Positions 22,582-32,336 are shown, numbered from the stretch's first letter. The stretch: 64,000 bases of DNA from Salegentibacter flavus (GCF_900115145.1 NZ_FOVL01000016.1:25927-89926), one strand, 5' to 3'. The notes: generated from the sequence alone by a model not told the origin. Made by a program: numbers and translations.

Positions 22582-24024
22582 ATGAAAAAAATATTAGTTG
22601 CCAACCGTGGAGAGATCGCTTTACGGGTAATGAAGACCATACAGAAAATGGGGATAAAGAGCGTTGCCGTCTATTCTGAAGCCGACAGGAATGCACCTCA
22701 CGTGAAGTTTGCCGATGAAGCGGTTTGTATAGGCAAAGCAGCCTCCAGCCAATCTTATCTTAGAGGTGATAAAATAATTGAAGTGGCACAAGAGCTTGAG
22801 GTAGACGGGATCCATCCCGGTTACGGTTTCCTTAGTGAGAATGCCGAATTTGCCGAAGCTGTGGAAAAGGCTGGTATTACCTGGATTGGTCCGGGTTCTA
22901 AAGCTATTCGGATAATGGGAAGCAAGCTCGCCGCTAAGGATGCCGTAAAAGATTATGATATTCCTATGGTACCCGGCATAGATGAGGCCATCACCGATGT
23001 TGAGAAAGCGAAAAAGATAGCCGATAAGATAGGCTATCCCATTCTCATAAAAGCCTCTGCCGGTGGTGGGGGAAAGGGAATGCGCATCGTGGAAAGAGAT
23101 AAGGACCTGGGAGATCAGATGAAAAGGGCTATCAGCGAAGCCGAGTCCGCATTTGGAGATGGGTCGGTTTTTATCGAAAAATATGTGACTTCTCCAAGAC
23201 ATATTGAAATTCAGGTGCTGGCCGATACCCACGGGAATATTATCCATTTATTTGAAAGGGAGTGCAGTGTGCAGCGAAGGCATCAAAAAGTGGTTGAGGA
23301 AGCTCCATCGGTTGTTTTAGATTCCAAAATCAGGAAGCAGATGGGGAAAGCCGCGGTAAAAGTTGCCCGTGCCTGTGATTATGTAGGAGCAGGGACGGTG
23401 GAATTCCTTTTTGATGAAAAAAAGAACTTTTATTTCCTGGAGATGAATACCCGCCTGCAGGTAGAGCATCCTGTAACCGAACTCATTACCGGAATCGACC
23501 TGGTGGAAGAACAAATAAGAATCGCCCGGGGAGAAAAGTTACAATATCACCAGGAAGACCTGAGCATAAAAGGCCACGCCCTGGAACTAAGGGTTTATGC
23601 CGAAGACCCTATGGAAGATTTTATGCCTAGTGTGGGAACCCTGGAAAGGTACCGGATGCCTTCGGGATCTGGAATAAGAGTGGATAACGGATTCGAAGAG
23701 GGGATGGCAGTGCCTATTTATTACGATCCCATGCTCAGTAAGCTCATCACCTACGGAAAAACCCGGGAAGAAGCTATCCAGCTAATGCTGAAGGCTATAA
23801 GTGAATATGAGGTGAAAGGGGTGAGTACGACTCTTCCTTTCGGGAAGTTCGTTTTTGAACACGAGGCTTTCAGAAGCGGGAACTTCGATACGCATTTTGT
23901 GAAAAATTATTATTCAGCAGAAAAGCTGCAGGAGGAGATCAGGGAAGAAGCCAGAATGGCTGCATTGCTTGCCTTGAAACAGTATATCTCAGATAAAAAA
24001 CAATTGCGGTTACCGCTCACCTAA
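22582..24024 (+). CDS. Biotin carboxylase subunit of acyl-CoA carboxylase
   Basis: 480-residue ATP-grasp enzyme that carboxylates the biotin on the adjacent carrier protein with bicarbonate and ATP. Signatures: KILVANRGEIALRV at the start, glycine-rich loop KASAGGGGKGMRIV (about 155-168), and RECSVQRRHQKVVEEAP with FLEMNTRLQVEHPVTE (about 290-305). Length fits AccC/PccA-type single-domain subunits. The carboxyltransferase beta subunit that often follows in flavobacteria is absent; a convergent peptidase gene comes next. Confidence 0.93.
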   Translation: MKKILVANRGEIALRVMKTIQKMGIKSVAVYSEADRNAPHVKFADEAVCIGKAASSQSYLRGDKIIEVAQELEVDGIHPGYGFLSENAEFAEAVEKAGITWIGPGSKAIRIMGSKLAAKDAVKDYDIPMVPGIDEAITDVEKAKKIADKIGYPILIKASAGGGGKGMRIVERDKDLGDQMKRAISEAESAFGDGSVFIEKYVTSPRHIEIQVLADTHGNIIHLFERECSVQRRHQKVVEEAPSVVLDSKIRKQMGKAAVKVARACDYVGAGTVEFLFDEKKNFYFLEMNTRLQVEHPVTELITGIDLVEEQIRIARGEKLQYHQEDLSIKGHALELRVYAEDPMEDFMPSVGTLERYRMPSGSGIRVDNGFEEGMAVPIYYDPMLSKLITYGKTREEAIQLMLKAISEYEVKGVSTTLPFGKFVFEHEAFRSGNFDTHFVKNYYSAEKLQEEIREEARMAALLALKQYISDKKQLRLPLT

Positions 24025-24049
24025 AACTTTAGCTTGGGGCGGTAACCGC
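24006..24049 (+). terminator. Inverted repeat overlapping the biotin carboxylase stop
   Basis: GCGGTTACCGC (24006-24016) and GCGGTAACCGC (24039-24049) are perfect 11-bp inverted copies 22 nt apart that straddle the stop codon. A poor T-tract follows, so its strength as a terminator is uncertain. Confidence 0.45.
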
Positions 24050-24056
24050 CTGTACT

Positions 24057-25748
24057 TTAATTCTTTCTGAAGAATTTAGCTTCATAGGTGCTGCTGTTCC
24101 CAACATTATCGGTTACAATAAGCTTAAAGTCATTTTCGGTTTCGGTAACCACCCCATCCTCGAAATTGTGGGTTAAGGTGTTGTTCTTGTATTCATACTC
24201 CATCAGAATGAATTTTCCATTTACCGTAGCCCGATAGCTTTTTATTCCTGAGAGATCATCTGAGATCTTTACCCGGAGGTTGTGATTAGAAGAGATCCAC
24301 TGCCCATCACTGAAATTCACCGGAGTAATCTTCGGGGCGGTAACATCAGCTGCCAGGGTATATTCTCCAAAGGTTCTGATGCCCGTGGTGAAGCGATCTC
24401 CCTTTTTATAGGTTGAAGTGTAAAGTGGCCGGCCTCTATATCCCAAACGGGCGATAAATAGTTTTTCCCGGTCTGCAGGGCTATATTTGCTTACGTCAAA
24501 TCCCAGGGTGATATTTTTATGGATGGGGGTCTCTTTGGTATGGAAATCTATAGTATCCCCTTTGAATTTCACATCCAAATAGGTGTTCTCATATAAACTT
24601 CCCGCAGGAACGTAAAAGTCTATTCCGTTTTCTTCGGCTGCGAAGGCTTGATTGGCATTGACGAAATAATCGGTCTTGTTTATTTTTTTAGGCTGAATCT
24701 CCTCGCTGTTGCGACCTCGGATAGGGATCCTTATCAATCGTTCATTTCCGGAGAAATCGGTGACTCTGATATTATAATTATAATCAAGGCTATCCTCAAT
24801 ATTCAGTTTCCCTTCTGAAATCACGTTGTCGTAAACACTAAGCGGATTTCCGGGTTCTACATAGAGTTTCTTGACCCTGCTTTTGTGGCTGCTGTAGTAT
24901 TCGTAATCTATAAGCTGGTTGAGGTGCCTGGATTCGGCAAAAGAAAAGCGGTTAAACTTAATGGAGAAGATATCGTCTCCATTTACCGAAGCTTCAACCT
25001 TATACACCCCGTTTTTGTTAGGGGCCATATCCTGCTGGTCTACCGTAGAAACCCCGAAGCCAATATTTCCGCAGGCGTCGATCTTTTCGGTGGTATAGCT
25101 TCCGTCTTGCAATGGGATGAGCCGTATTTTTTGTCTCTCTGCAGAATTATTAACGTGGGATTCTGCATCAAGCGGGTAAGCAAAAAGTGAATTGATGATA
25201 GGAGGACGCGAATCCTTGATCTGATAGCCAAATAGTTTAGGGTTCATAGGGCGTTGACTGCCGTCCCTTATTTCGTAGTGCAGGTGAGGGCCGCCACTGC
25301 CGCCGGTGTTTCCGCTTAAGGCAATCAGTTCATTTTGAGAGATCTTAAGTTCTCCGGTTTCAGGGAAAAGTTCAATTTCATAGGTTTCGTTGGCGTATTG
25401 GTGCTTTTTTACATAGGCTTCAATTTCAGGTGAAAATTTCTGTAAATGCGCATAAACTGTGGTGTAGCCGTTAGGATGTTGTACGTACAGGGCTTTTCCG
25501 TAGCCATAATGCTGAATATTTATACGACTAACATAACCTTCGGCCGTGGCCAGCACATTCAACCCCTGGCGTTGCTGGGTTTTAATATCCAGGCCGCTGT
25601 GAAAATGATTGGAACGCAATTCCCCGAAAGTGCCGGAGAGCACGAGGGGAACCTCAAGGGGAGAAGAGAAATAATCTTCCGGGACACTGGGTTGGGCATA
25701 AAGGCTAAGCCCCGTTAAAAATACGCTTAGAATGGTGATAATTTTCAT
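24057..25748 (-). CDS. M23-family peptidoglycan endopeptidase with C-terminal beta domains
   Basis: 563 residues with signal peptide (to about LYAQP, residue 20). The M23 zinc-peptidase domain lies at about 35-185: H50 and D54 in HFHSGLDIK, YAHLQ (H101) and GGPHLHYEIRD (H155/H157). The remaining 370 residues are strand-rich and Ig-like (FRNSWISSNHNLRVKISDDLSGI-type pattern), as in other large flavobacterial M23 proteins. It should cut peptidoglycan cross-links in the periplasm. Confidence 0.88.
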   Translation of the reverse strand: MKIITILSVFLTGLSLYAQPSVPEDYFSSPLEVPLVLSGTFGELRSNHFHSGLDIKTQQRQGLNVLATAEGYVSRINIQHYGYGKALYVQHPNGYTTVYAHLQKFSPEIEAYVKKHQYANETYEIELFPETGELKISQNELIALSGNTGGSGGPHLHYEIRDGSQRPMNPKLFGYQIKDSRPPIINSLFAYPLDAESHVNNSAERQKIRLIPLQDGSYTTEKIDACGNIGFGVSTVDQQDMAPNKNGVYKVEASVNGDDIFSIKFNRFSFAESRHLNQLIDYEYYSSHKSRVKKLYVEPGNPLSVYDNVISEGKLNIEDSLDYNYNIRVTDFSGNERLIRIPIRGRNSEEIQPKKINKTDYFVNANQAFAAEENGIDFYVPAGSLYENTYLDVKFKGDTIDFHTKETPIHKNITLGFDVSKYSPADREKLFIARLGYRGRPLYTSTYKKGDRFTTGIRTFGEYTLAADVTAPKITPVNFSDGQWISSNHNLRVKISDDLSGIKSYRATVNGKFILMEYEYKNNTLTHNFEDGVVTETENDFKLIVTDNVGNSSTYEAKFFRKN

Positions 25749-25933
25749 AAGTATGGGTTAAGAATAGCAATTTCCTGGTGGTAAATTTAATCAAACTTTA
25801 TGCAAAAAATAAAGCCTTAAGCATTAAGATGTTAGCCTTGGGTTTACGTGAAATCTAAAATAGCAATAAAAAGTATTGGGATATTTCAAAGCGTATGTTA
25901 ACTTTGTGGAAATAAGCATTAGATTGCGCTTTT

Positions 25934-26224
25934 ATGAGTGAATTGACAGAAATAGTTGATAATCTTGAAAATAGAATCAGCAAGTTGCTTCATAAGTATG
26001 AAGCTTTGAGGCAAAACTTGGGTTCCCTTCAGTATGAAATGGCAACTCTTACTTCTGAAAATACCCGTCTCAAAGAAGAACTTGAAAATTCTGAAGGACG
26101 AATTCAAACTCTTAAAGCGGCCAATGCGATGCTGGGCAGTAAAGATTACAAGACAGAAACAAAGCTCAAAATAAATAGCTTAATAAGAGAAATTGATCAA
26201 TGCATTGTTCAATTATCGGAATAA
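25934..26224 (+). CDS. Small coiled-coil protein upstream of zapA (ZapB-like)
   Basis: 96 residues that are almost entirely coiled coil (LENRISKLLHKYEALRQNLG, then SENTRLKEELENSEGRIQTL). It is placed 9 nt before zapA, a conserved flavobacterial arrangement. Size and coiled-coil make-up are like the ZapB partner of ZapA in division-ring assembly, but direct homology is not evident. No membrane segment. Confidence 0.7.
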   Translation: MSELTEIVDNLENRISKLLHKYEALRQNLGSLQYEMATLTSENTRLKEELENSEGRIQTLKAANAMLGSKDYKTETKLKINSLIREIDQCIVQLSE

Positions 26225-26233
26225 ATAAGCTTC

Positions 26234-26524
26234 ATGGACAAACTAAGAATTAAGATATCCATTGCAGACAGGGTTTATCCCTTAACCATCGAGCCTCAAC
26301 AGGAAGAAGGCTTAAGGAAAGCTGCAAAAAAGATCGAGGCCATGATAAAACAATTTGAGCAGAGTTATGCCGTTAGGGATAAGCAGGATGTACTGGCCAT
26401 GTGTGCCTTGCAGTTTGCAGCCCAAACCGAGCAAAATGATATAGAAGCCGTGGGAGATATGCAGGAAGCTGAAGAAAAGTTAAGGTCGCTTAACGAGCTC
26501 TTGCAACAACACTTGGCCTCTTAA
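26234..26524 (+). CDS. zapA: Cell division protein ZapA
   Basis: 96 residues with the ZapA pattern: N-terminal globular part (LRIKISIADRVYPLTIEPQQEEGLRKAAKKIE) and C-terminal helix (AMCALQFAAQTEQN, then EEKLRSLNELLQQHL). ZapA bundles FtsZ filaments at the division site. The linkage zapA-6S RNA seen here also exists in Proteobacteria, where ssrS adjoins zapA (ygfE). Confidence 0.88.
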   Translation: MDKLRIKISIADRVYPLTIEPQQEEGLRKAAKKIEAMIKQFEQSYAVRDKQDVLAMCALQFAAQTEQNDIEAVGDMQEAEEKLRSLNELLQQHLAS

Positions 26525-26550
26525 AGTTCTTTAAATAAAATAAGGTTACT

Positions 26551-26723
26551 GCCTGTATTAGTGATTTTTGAGAAACTCAACACGAATTCTTTGAGAAGGG
26601 TGAGTTTAAGTTGTAAAAGCGTGCCGTATCCCTCGGGAAAGCGGATTCTTGAGCAGCTTGTTAGCCCTAAACCTGATTTTAAAGAGTTTACTTCAAACCA
26701 AAACTAATACAGGCTTTTTTTTT
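26551..26723 (+). ncRNA. ssrS: 6S RNA (flavobacterial type)
   Basis: The 215-nt spacer between zapA and rny holds a structured RNA. A perfect 12-bp closing stem joins GCCTGTATTAGT (26551-26562) to ACTAATACAGGC (26703-26714), followed by a run of nine T. The interior has facing segments typical of the long irregular 6S hairpin with a central bubble. 6S RNA mimics an open promoter and sequesters sigma-70 RNA polymerase in stationary phase. Position next to zapA, length (about 164 nt before the T run) and terminal pairing support the call; the Rfam 6S-Flavo model would settle it. Confidence 0.82.
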
Positions 26724-26739
26724 ATATAAAAATTCAACA

Positions 26740-28302
26740 ATGGAAATCACTACTATAATTATAGGTTTGGTCGTAGGTATAGCATTGGGCTATGCCATAG
26801 CAAAATTGCTGGAACGCAAACAAGCCTCCCGTACAATTAAAAACGCCAAGAAATCGGCTGCTAATATCCTTAAAGAGGCAAAGTCGGAGGGAGAGAGCAT
26901 TAAAAAGGATAAGATCCTACAGGCCAAAGAAAAATTCATCGAGCTTAAGACAGAACACGAGAAGGTTATTCTGAGCCGTGATAAAAAGATCAATGAAACC
27001 GAAAAGAGAGCAAGAGATAAAGAATCCCAGGTTTCCAGTGAACTTGCCAAAAACAAGAAACTCAACAATGAACTGGAAGAGAAGTTAAAGGACTATTCTT
27101 ATCGTACAGAATATCTTGAAAAGAAGCAGGAAGAGATAGACAAGCTTCATAATAGCCAGATACAGCAGTTAGAGGTCATTTCAGGCCTTTCGGCCGATGA
27201 TGCCAAGGCACAGCTTACCGAAACCCTTAAAGACACCGCAAAAGCTGATGCGATGGCCATGATACAGGATACTGTAGAAGAAGCAAAACTCACTGCACAG
27301 CAGGAGGCCAAAAAGATCATTATCAATACTATTCAACGTATTGGAACTGAAGAAGCGGTTGAAAACTGCGTTTCGGTATTCAATCTTGAAAGCGATGATG
27401 TTAAAGGTAGGATCATTGGTAGAGAAGGGCGAAACATACGTGCCCTGGAAGCTGCTACCGGAGTAGAGATCATCGTAGATGATACACCTGAAGCAATTAT
27501 TCTTTCGTGTTTCGACTCGGTAAGAAGAGAAGTCGCCAGGTTATCGCTTCACAAACTGGTAACCGATGGGCGTATTCACCCCGCCAGAATTGAGGAGGTA
27601 GTTAAGAAGACCAAAAAACAAATTGAAGAGGAAATAATCGATATAGGGAAGCGTACCGTAATTGATCTTGGTATTCACGGACTTCACCCCGAGCTTATAA
27701 AGGTTGTGGGTAGAATGAAATACCGTTCCTCATACGGGCAAAACCTGTTGCAACACTCGCGGGAAGTCGCTAAGCTATGTGGAGTAATGGCTGCTGAACT
27801 CGGACTTAACCCTAAACTTGCCAAGCGTGCCGGATTACTGCACGATATCGGGAAAGTGCCGGATACAGAAACTGAAGTGCCTCACGCTATCCTTGGGATG
27901 CAATGGGCTGAGAAACATGGGGAGAAACCCGAGGTTTGTAATGCCATTGGAGCTCACCACGACGAGATAGAGATGAACTCCTTGTTATCGCCAATCGTAC
28001 AGGTTTGTGATGCGATTAGCGGTGCCAGGCCAGGTGCCAGACGCCAGGTGTTGGATTCTTATATTCAGCGTTTAAAAGACCTTGAAGAGATAGCATTTGG
28101 TTTCCCCGGAGTTAAGAAGGCCTATGCCATTCAGGCGGGACGGGAATTAAGAGTTATCGTAGAAAGTGAAAAGGTGAATGATGAAAAAGCATCCAACCTT
28201 TCATTTGAGATTTCTCAGAAGATCCAGACCGATATGACCTATCCCGGACAGGTTAAGATAACCGTGATACGGGAAACACGGGCGGTGAATATTGCCAAGT
28301 AA
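26740..28302 (+). CDS. rny: Ribonuclease Y
   Basis: 520 residues. N-terminal transmembrane helix ([22 protein letters not shown]), long coiled coil (about 25-175), KH RNA-binding domain ([24 protein letters not shown], about 224-247) and HD phosphohydrolase domain with HDIGKVPD and AHHDEIE. It is a membrane-anchored endoribonuclease that starts mRNA decay. Length matches the family. The 6S RNA lies directly upstream and a very long perfect palindrome ends the unit. Confidence 0.95.
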   Translation: MEITTIIIGLVVGIALGYAIAKLLERKQASRTIKNAKKSAANILKEAKSEGESIKKDKILQAKEKFIELKTEHEKVILSRDKKINETEKRARDKESQVSSELAKNKKLNNELEEKLKDYSYRTEYLEKKQEEIDKLHNSQIQQLEVISGLSADDAKAQLTETLKDTAKADAMAMIQDTVEEAKLTAQQEAKKIIINTIQRIGTEEAVENCVSVFNLESDDVKGRIIGREGRNIRALEAATGVEIIVDDTPEAIILSCFDSVRREVARLSLHKLVTDGRIHPARIEEVVKKTKKQIEEEIIDIGKRTVIDLGIHGLHPELIKVVGRMKYRSSYGQNLLQHSREVAKLCGVMAAELGLNPKLAKRAGLLHDIGKVPDTETEVPHAILGMQWAEKHGEKPEVCNAIGAHHDEIEMNSLLSPIVQVCDAISGARPGARRQVLDSYIQRLKDLEEIAFGFPGVKKAYAIQAGRELRVIVESEKVNDEKASNLSFEISQKIQTDMTYPGQVKITVIRETRAVNIAK

Positions 28303-28324
28303 ATTAAATTATTTAGAGTTATAT

Positions 28325-28366
28325 AAAACCAAAAGAGCCCTGCGATCGCAGGGCTCTTTTGGTTTT
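28325..28366. terminator. Long perfect palindromic terminator
   Basis: A perfect 42-bp palindrome with no loop bases at its centre (GCGATCGC); arms begin AAAACCAAAAGAGCCCTGCG and mirror outward to GGTTTT. It stops rny (plus) and the aldo/keto reductase (minus). Confidence 0.88.
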
Positions 28367-28380
28367 ATACGGCTGAAGCA

Positions 28381-29343
28381 CTAAGCTTTATAGTCGTCCT
28401 CATCAAAAATATTTTCATAAGAGTTGCCTTTGGTGACAAAGAATTCTCCGGTTACGTACCGAAAATGTCTGTCCAGGCTTGCGATTTCCTTGAGATCATC
28501 ATCGTCAAGATTTACTCCCATACTCTGAATGTTTTCAATGATTCGGCCTTCATTGGTAGATTTTGGAATCACTGCTGTACCTCTTAGTACGCTCCACTTT
28601 ATAAGTACCTGCCCCGGGCTGGCTCCGTGTTTTTTAGCGATCTTTTGTATTACCTTGTTTTCCAGCAGGGAAGGTTCATCAGGCGCTTTCATGGCATCAA
28701 TACGGTCGCCGCTTCCTAAGGGAGAATAAGCGGTTAAGTGTATGCCCTGCTTACTACAAAACTCAAGCAAATCATCTTGTTGGAGGTAAGGATGCAGTTC
28801 CACCTGATTCATTTCCGGTATATCTTTTGTCTGCTCCATTAGTTCTTCCAGCTTCATAGAACTGAAATTTGAAACTCCAATATGTTTTACAAGACCCTGT
28901 TTTTTGGCTTCGATCATCATATTCCAGGTTTCTATGATTGGTGCTTCCTCAAGGCTTAGATAATCATCGTCTTTTTCAGGGAAGCCAACACCTCTTTTAA
29001 AAGCTACCGGCCAGTGGATGAGATAAAGGTCCAGATAATCCAGCTGAAGATCCTTGAGAGTTTCTTTTAAGGCAGGGATGACGTCTTCTTTTTTGTGAGC
29101 ATCATTCCAGAGTTTGGAAGTAATCCAAACCTCTTCTCTTTTAATTTTCCCTTCTGAAAATACTTCCGTGAAGGCTTCCCCAATCTCAGCCTCATTACCA
29201 TAAGTAGCGGCACAATCTATATGCCTGTAGCCGTTATTAAGCGCGATCTTTACCGCGTTTCCTACCTCGCCTTTTCCCGATTTCCAGGTACCCAGACCTA
29301 TTGCGGGCATTTCATCGTGATTTTTGAACTTAAGTGTTCTCAT
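28381..29343 (-). CDS. Aldo/keto reductase
   Basis: 320-residue NADPH-dependent TIM-barrel oxidoreductase. Catalytic tetrad visible: Asp in GYRHIDCAATYGNE with Tyr, Lys in VWITSKLW, His in LYLIHWPV. NADPH-binding end IPKSTNEGRIIENI. N-terminus KFKNHDEMPAIGLGTWKSG is typical of AKR family 3/5 enzymes that reduce aldehydes. Substrate not predictable. Confidence 0.9.
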   Translation of the reverse strand: MRTLKFKNHDEMPAIGLGTWKSGKGEVGNAVKIALNNGYRHIDCAATYGNEAEIGEAFTEVFSEGKIKREEVWITSKLWNDAHKKEDVIPALKETLKDLQLDYLDLYLIHWPVAFKRGVGFPEKDDDYLSLEEAPIIETWNMMIEAKKQGLVKHIGVSNFSSMKLEELMEQTKDIPEMNQVELHPYLQQDDLLEFCSKQGIHLTAYSPLGSGDRIDAMKAPDEPSLLENKVIQKIAKKHGASPGQVLIKWSVLRGTAVIPKSTNEGRIIENIQSMGVNLDDDDLKEIASLDRHFRYVTGEFFVTKGNSYENIFDEDDYKA

Positions 29344-29437
29344 GTTATTAAATATTTATATTCTTATAAGTGGCGTTAATTTAAGAATAATCCTCCGGAA
29401 AATTGGTAGTTTAAAGGCTTTAGTAGAAATTTAATAC

Positions 29438-30334
29438 TCAGGCCCGGGGATGAAATTGCTCGATCACCTGCCGCAGGTGTTTTCGGTCTATATGCATATA
29501 AACTTCGGTGGTGGTGATGCTTTCGTGCCCCAGCATTTGCTGAATGGCTCTTAGATCGGCGCCGTTTTCCAGCAAGTGAGTGGCAAAAGAATGCCTGAAG
29601 GTATGCGGACTAATCTTCTTATCAATTCCTGCCCTTTTTGAAAGTTGTTTAACGATAGTAAAGATCATAGCCCGGGTGAGCTCATTCCCTCTGCGGTTTA
29701 AAAAAAGGGTGTCGGTGGCTTCTTTCTTTATGGGCAAGTGAAGTCTGATCTCCTTCAGGTAAATATTTATATATTTTTGAGTGTAGGGAGAAACCGGAAC
29801 AAAGCGCTGCTTGTTTCCTTTCCCCGTGACTTTTATAAAACCTTCTTCAAAAAACAGATCGGAAATCTGCAGGTTTACAAGTTCTGATACCCGAAGTCCG
29901 CAACCATAGAGTGTTTCAAGAATAGCACGGTTTCTTTCACCTTCAGCTTTTCCCAGATCTATGGCAGAGATTAACTTGTCAATTTCTCCAGTAGAGATCA
30001 CATCAGGAAGTTTACGGCCGGTTTTGGGGGCTTCGATTAAATCCATGGGATTTCCTTTTCTGTAATCTTCAAAAATCAGGAAATTAAAGAATCCCCGTAA
30101 ACCTGAAATCAGCCTTGCTCTGGATCTCGGGTTAAGGCTCCTGGCCATCTCATAAATGAATTGTTGTATGGTTTCTTCAGAAATATCAAGAGGGGAGAAT
30201 TTTATATTATTAATGTCCAAAAACTTGATAAGCTTATGAACATCCAGGCTGTAATTCTGAATAGAATTATCTGAGAGTCCGCGCTCTAAACGTAAATACA
30301 GGCGATAGTCTTCAAGGGCGCGGGTCCATTTCAT
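29438..30334 (-). CDS. xerD: Tyrosine recombinase XerD
   Basis: 298 residues: N-terminal SAM-like core-binding domain (about 5-90) and catalytic domain with Arg in YGCGLRVSELVNL, Lys in TGKGNKQRFVP, HTFRHSFATHLLENGADLR and the nucleophile Tyr in STTEVYMHI. It resolves chromosome dimers at dif together with XerC. Adjacent to no integrase-like cargo and set among core genes, so a housekeeping Xer protein rather than a phage integrase. No dif site was identified in the window. Confidence 0.92.
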   Translation of the reverse strand: MKWTRALEDYRLYLRLERGLSDNSIQNYSLDVHKLIKFLDINNIKFSPLDISEETIQQFIYEMARSLNPRSRARLISGLRGFFNFLIFEDYRKGNPMDLIEAPKTGRKLPDVISTGEIDKLISAIDLGKAEGERNRAILETLYGCGLRVSELVNLQISDLFFEEGFIKVTGKGNKQRFVPVSPYTQKYINIYLKEIRLHLPIKKEATDTLFLNRRGNELTRAMIFTIVKQLSKRAGIDKKISPHTFRHSFATHLLENGADLRAIQQMLGHESITTTEVYMHIDRKHLRQVIEQFHPRA

Positions 30335-30446
30335 GTGTTAAAGATAAAAACAATCGCGTAATATGTTAGTAATACTTTATGCTTGCATAACATTTTATTA
30401 AGAAGATGCCTCTTACATTTGCCCTGTAACTAAAAAATAGAATGTG

Positions 30447-31043
30447 ATGAAAAAATCAGTTTTAATTGCAGTTTTAGCAGTATTTGGATTAACCTCAACC
30501 GCTTCTGCACAGGAATTTGTATATTTTGGAGTTAAGGGTGGGGTTAACTTTTCTAACATGACCTCTGATGGTTTTGAAGATGAGAACAGCCGTACCGGAT
30601 TTCATTTAGGGCTGCTTTCTGAAATCCCCGTGGGAGATCGTTTTTCCATACAACCAGAGGTGCTTTATTCTACCCAGGGAACCGAAGCTTTTAGCAACAG
30701 ATACGGACAGGGTGAATATAAATTAGATTACATACACGTGCCAGTACTGGCTAAGGTTTATTTAATAGATGGTTTATCTCTGGAAGTAGGTCCTTCTTTT
30801 AATTTTCTGGTAGAGGAAGAATATGAATTAATTGCCGGAGAAGGATTTGCCGTAATTGACACCGAAGCAGGTAGCACCTTTGAATTTGGAGGAGCCCTTG
30901 GTGCTTCCTATAAATTCAACAACGGATTTTTTGCCTCTGCCCGCTACACCCGTGGTTTCACCGATGCTTTTGATAGTGAAAACTGGGATGAAGATGCCGT
31001 TAACAATAACGGAATCCAACTTGGGGTAGGCTTAATGTTTTAA
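30447..31043 (+). CDS. Outer-membrane beta-barrel protein (porin family)
   Basis: 198 residues from ATG 30447 (a GTG lies just before). Signal peptide ends at TASAQE; the body is alternating strands (FVYFGVKGGVNFSNMTSDGF, RTGFHLGLLSEIPVG, FFASARYTRGFTDAF) with a C-terminal GIQLGVGLMF strand, as in the OMP_b-brl_2 family. A TACATTTG box (30414-30421) is a likely minus-7 element. It is followed by a terminator and two more small barrel genes. Confidence 0.82.
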   Translation: MKKSVLIAVLAVFGLTSTASAQEFVYFGVKGGVNFSNMTSDGFEDENSRTGFHLGLLSEIPVGDRFSIQPEVLYSTQGTEAFSNRYGQGEYKLDYIHVPVLAKVYLIDGLSLEVGPSFNFLVEEEYELIAGEGFAVIDTEAGSTFEFGGALGASYKFNNGFFASARYTRGFTDAFDSENWDEDAVNNNGIQLGVGLMF

Positions 31044-31076
31044 ATCAGCTTATATCAAACACCTATGAAAAGCTGG

Positions 31077-31107
31077 AAAGCGGGAGAGAGATCTTCCGCT
31101 TTTTTTA
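31077..31107 (+). terminator. Terminator of the beta-barrel gene
   Basis: AAAGCGG (31077-31083) and CCGCTTT (31096-31102) with a 12-nt loop, followed by a T run. Confidence 0.75.
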
Positions 31108-31204
31108 TGGATAAATCTTTACGGGTTATTATGTAATATTGAATTGAATATCAGGTGTTTGTGTGTATTTTCTTAAATTAATGCCTTGAACCAATAAATA
31201 TAGT

Positions 31205-31699
31205 ATGATGAAAAAATTACTCTTTCTTAGCGCATTGATCTTTATGGGGTTTAATCAAATACAAGCCCAGGGAGATTTAAAATTAGGAATTAACGGAGGT
31301 TTACCGGTAGGTGATGCCGAAGATTTCTCGAACTTTCAATTGGGAGCAGATATAGCTTACCTATTTGGGGTGATGAATGTTATTGAAGTTGGTCCAATGC
31401 TAGGCTACTCCGTGTTTTTTGTGGAAGATATAGAAACTGGTTTTGGTGAAATGGATACAGATGATGTAAGTTTCCTTCCTATTGCCGCTTCCGGAAGGCT
31501 CGGATTAGGCATGGCTTTTCTGGGCTTAGACCTGGGTTATGCGGTTAGCCTGAATGAAGATGGTGAAGGTGGATTTTATTACAGGCCAAAAATTGGAGTT
31601 GGTTTAGGGATTTTTTCCATTATCGGATCATACCAGGGTATAAGCAATAATGGGGAAAATCTTTCTTCTGTGAATGTGGGATTAGAATTCCAACTATAA
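31205..31699 (+). CDS. Small outer-membrane beta-barrel protein
   Basis: 164 residues. Signal peptide (to about IQAQGD), then strands such as LKLGINGGLPVGDAEDFSNF, GRLGLGMAFLGLDLGYAV and YYRPKIGVGLGIFSI, ending SSVNVGLEFQL. The small 8-strand barrel pattern resembles its neighbour at 30447 but the sequences are diverged. Function unknown. Confidence 0.75.
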   Translation: MMKKLLFLSALIFMGFNQIQAQGDLKLGINGGLPVGDAEDFSNFQLGADIAYLFGVMNVIEVGPMLGYSVFFVEDIETGFGEMDTDDVSFLPIAASGRLGLGMAFLGLDLGYAVSLNEDGEGGFYYRPKIGVGLGIFSIIGSYQGISNNGENLSSVNVGLEFQL

Positions 31700-31781
31700 A
31701 AGAATTTTAGACACCTAAAGAATATTGGATTGAGGTTTTTAATTATTTCGTTAATTTCAGGAAATAAATCTTCAATCCAAT

Positions 31782-32336
31782 ATGTTTAGAGATCTTTTAG
31801 TGGCTTTGCTTTTCATGGGAATTTTTGAAAGTGCCCAAAGCCAGGCATTTAAATCTCCTTCTGTTAATATATCTGTTCAGGCGGGGTATCTGGCTATCGA
31901 TCCATCATATTCCACTTTTTATCCTGAAGTAAGTGAGGCTTTTATCACTGGGGAAGCTGGTCTTTTCATAGGAGTTAATTATAATCTTAGGCTTAACCGG
32001 GATTTTTCTATTGTTCCGGAAGTTAGTTTTATAAGCAATAAGGAATCCGTGCACTATCGTGTGGCCGGATTGGTAGAATATCGTATCCCATCAACCAGTT
32101 TCTACAGCCTGGGTGGTCCACAGGTGAATATTCTAAGCGGGAACTCGTTGAACCCCTATGATAGGGCTGGGTTTGAACTTATCGGGGGCATAGGCTATGA
32201 TATAAGTTCATCTTTCTACCTGGAAGGCCGTTACTCCCACGAGTTTACCAATCGCTTAAAACCTGAGGCACCATTTGAAGAGGATGATTATTACAGGTTT
32301 CGTTCTTATTCTATAGGATTGGGCTTTAGGTTTTAA
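31782..32336 (+). CDS. Outer-membrane beta-barrel protein
   Basis: 184 residues. Signal peptide (to about AQSQAF), then amphipathic strands (VNISVQAGYLAIDPSYSTFY, AGLVEYRIP, FELIGGIGYDISSSFYLEGRYSHEF) and a C-terminal YSIGLGFRF. Third barrel in a row on this strand; no more specific family is recognised. Confidence 0.72.
   Translation: MFRDLLVALLFMGIFESAQSQAFKSPSVNISVQAGYLAIDPSYSTFYPEVSEAFITGEAGLFIGVNYNLRLNRDFSIVPEVSFISNKESVHYRVAGLVEYRIPSTSFYSLGGPQVNILSGNSLNPYDRAGFELIGGIGYDISSSFYLEGRYSHEFTNRLKPEAPFEEDDYYRFRSYSIGLGFRF

Noticed and set aside
29438..30334. Tyrosine recombinase as a mark of an integrated element
   Set aside because: Sequence and length fit housekeeping XerD, neighbours are core genes, and no att repeats or cargo were seen.
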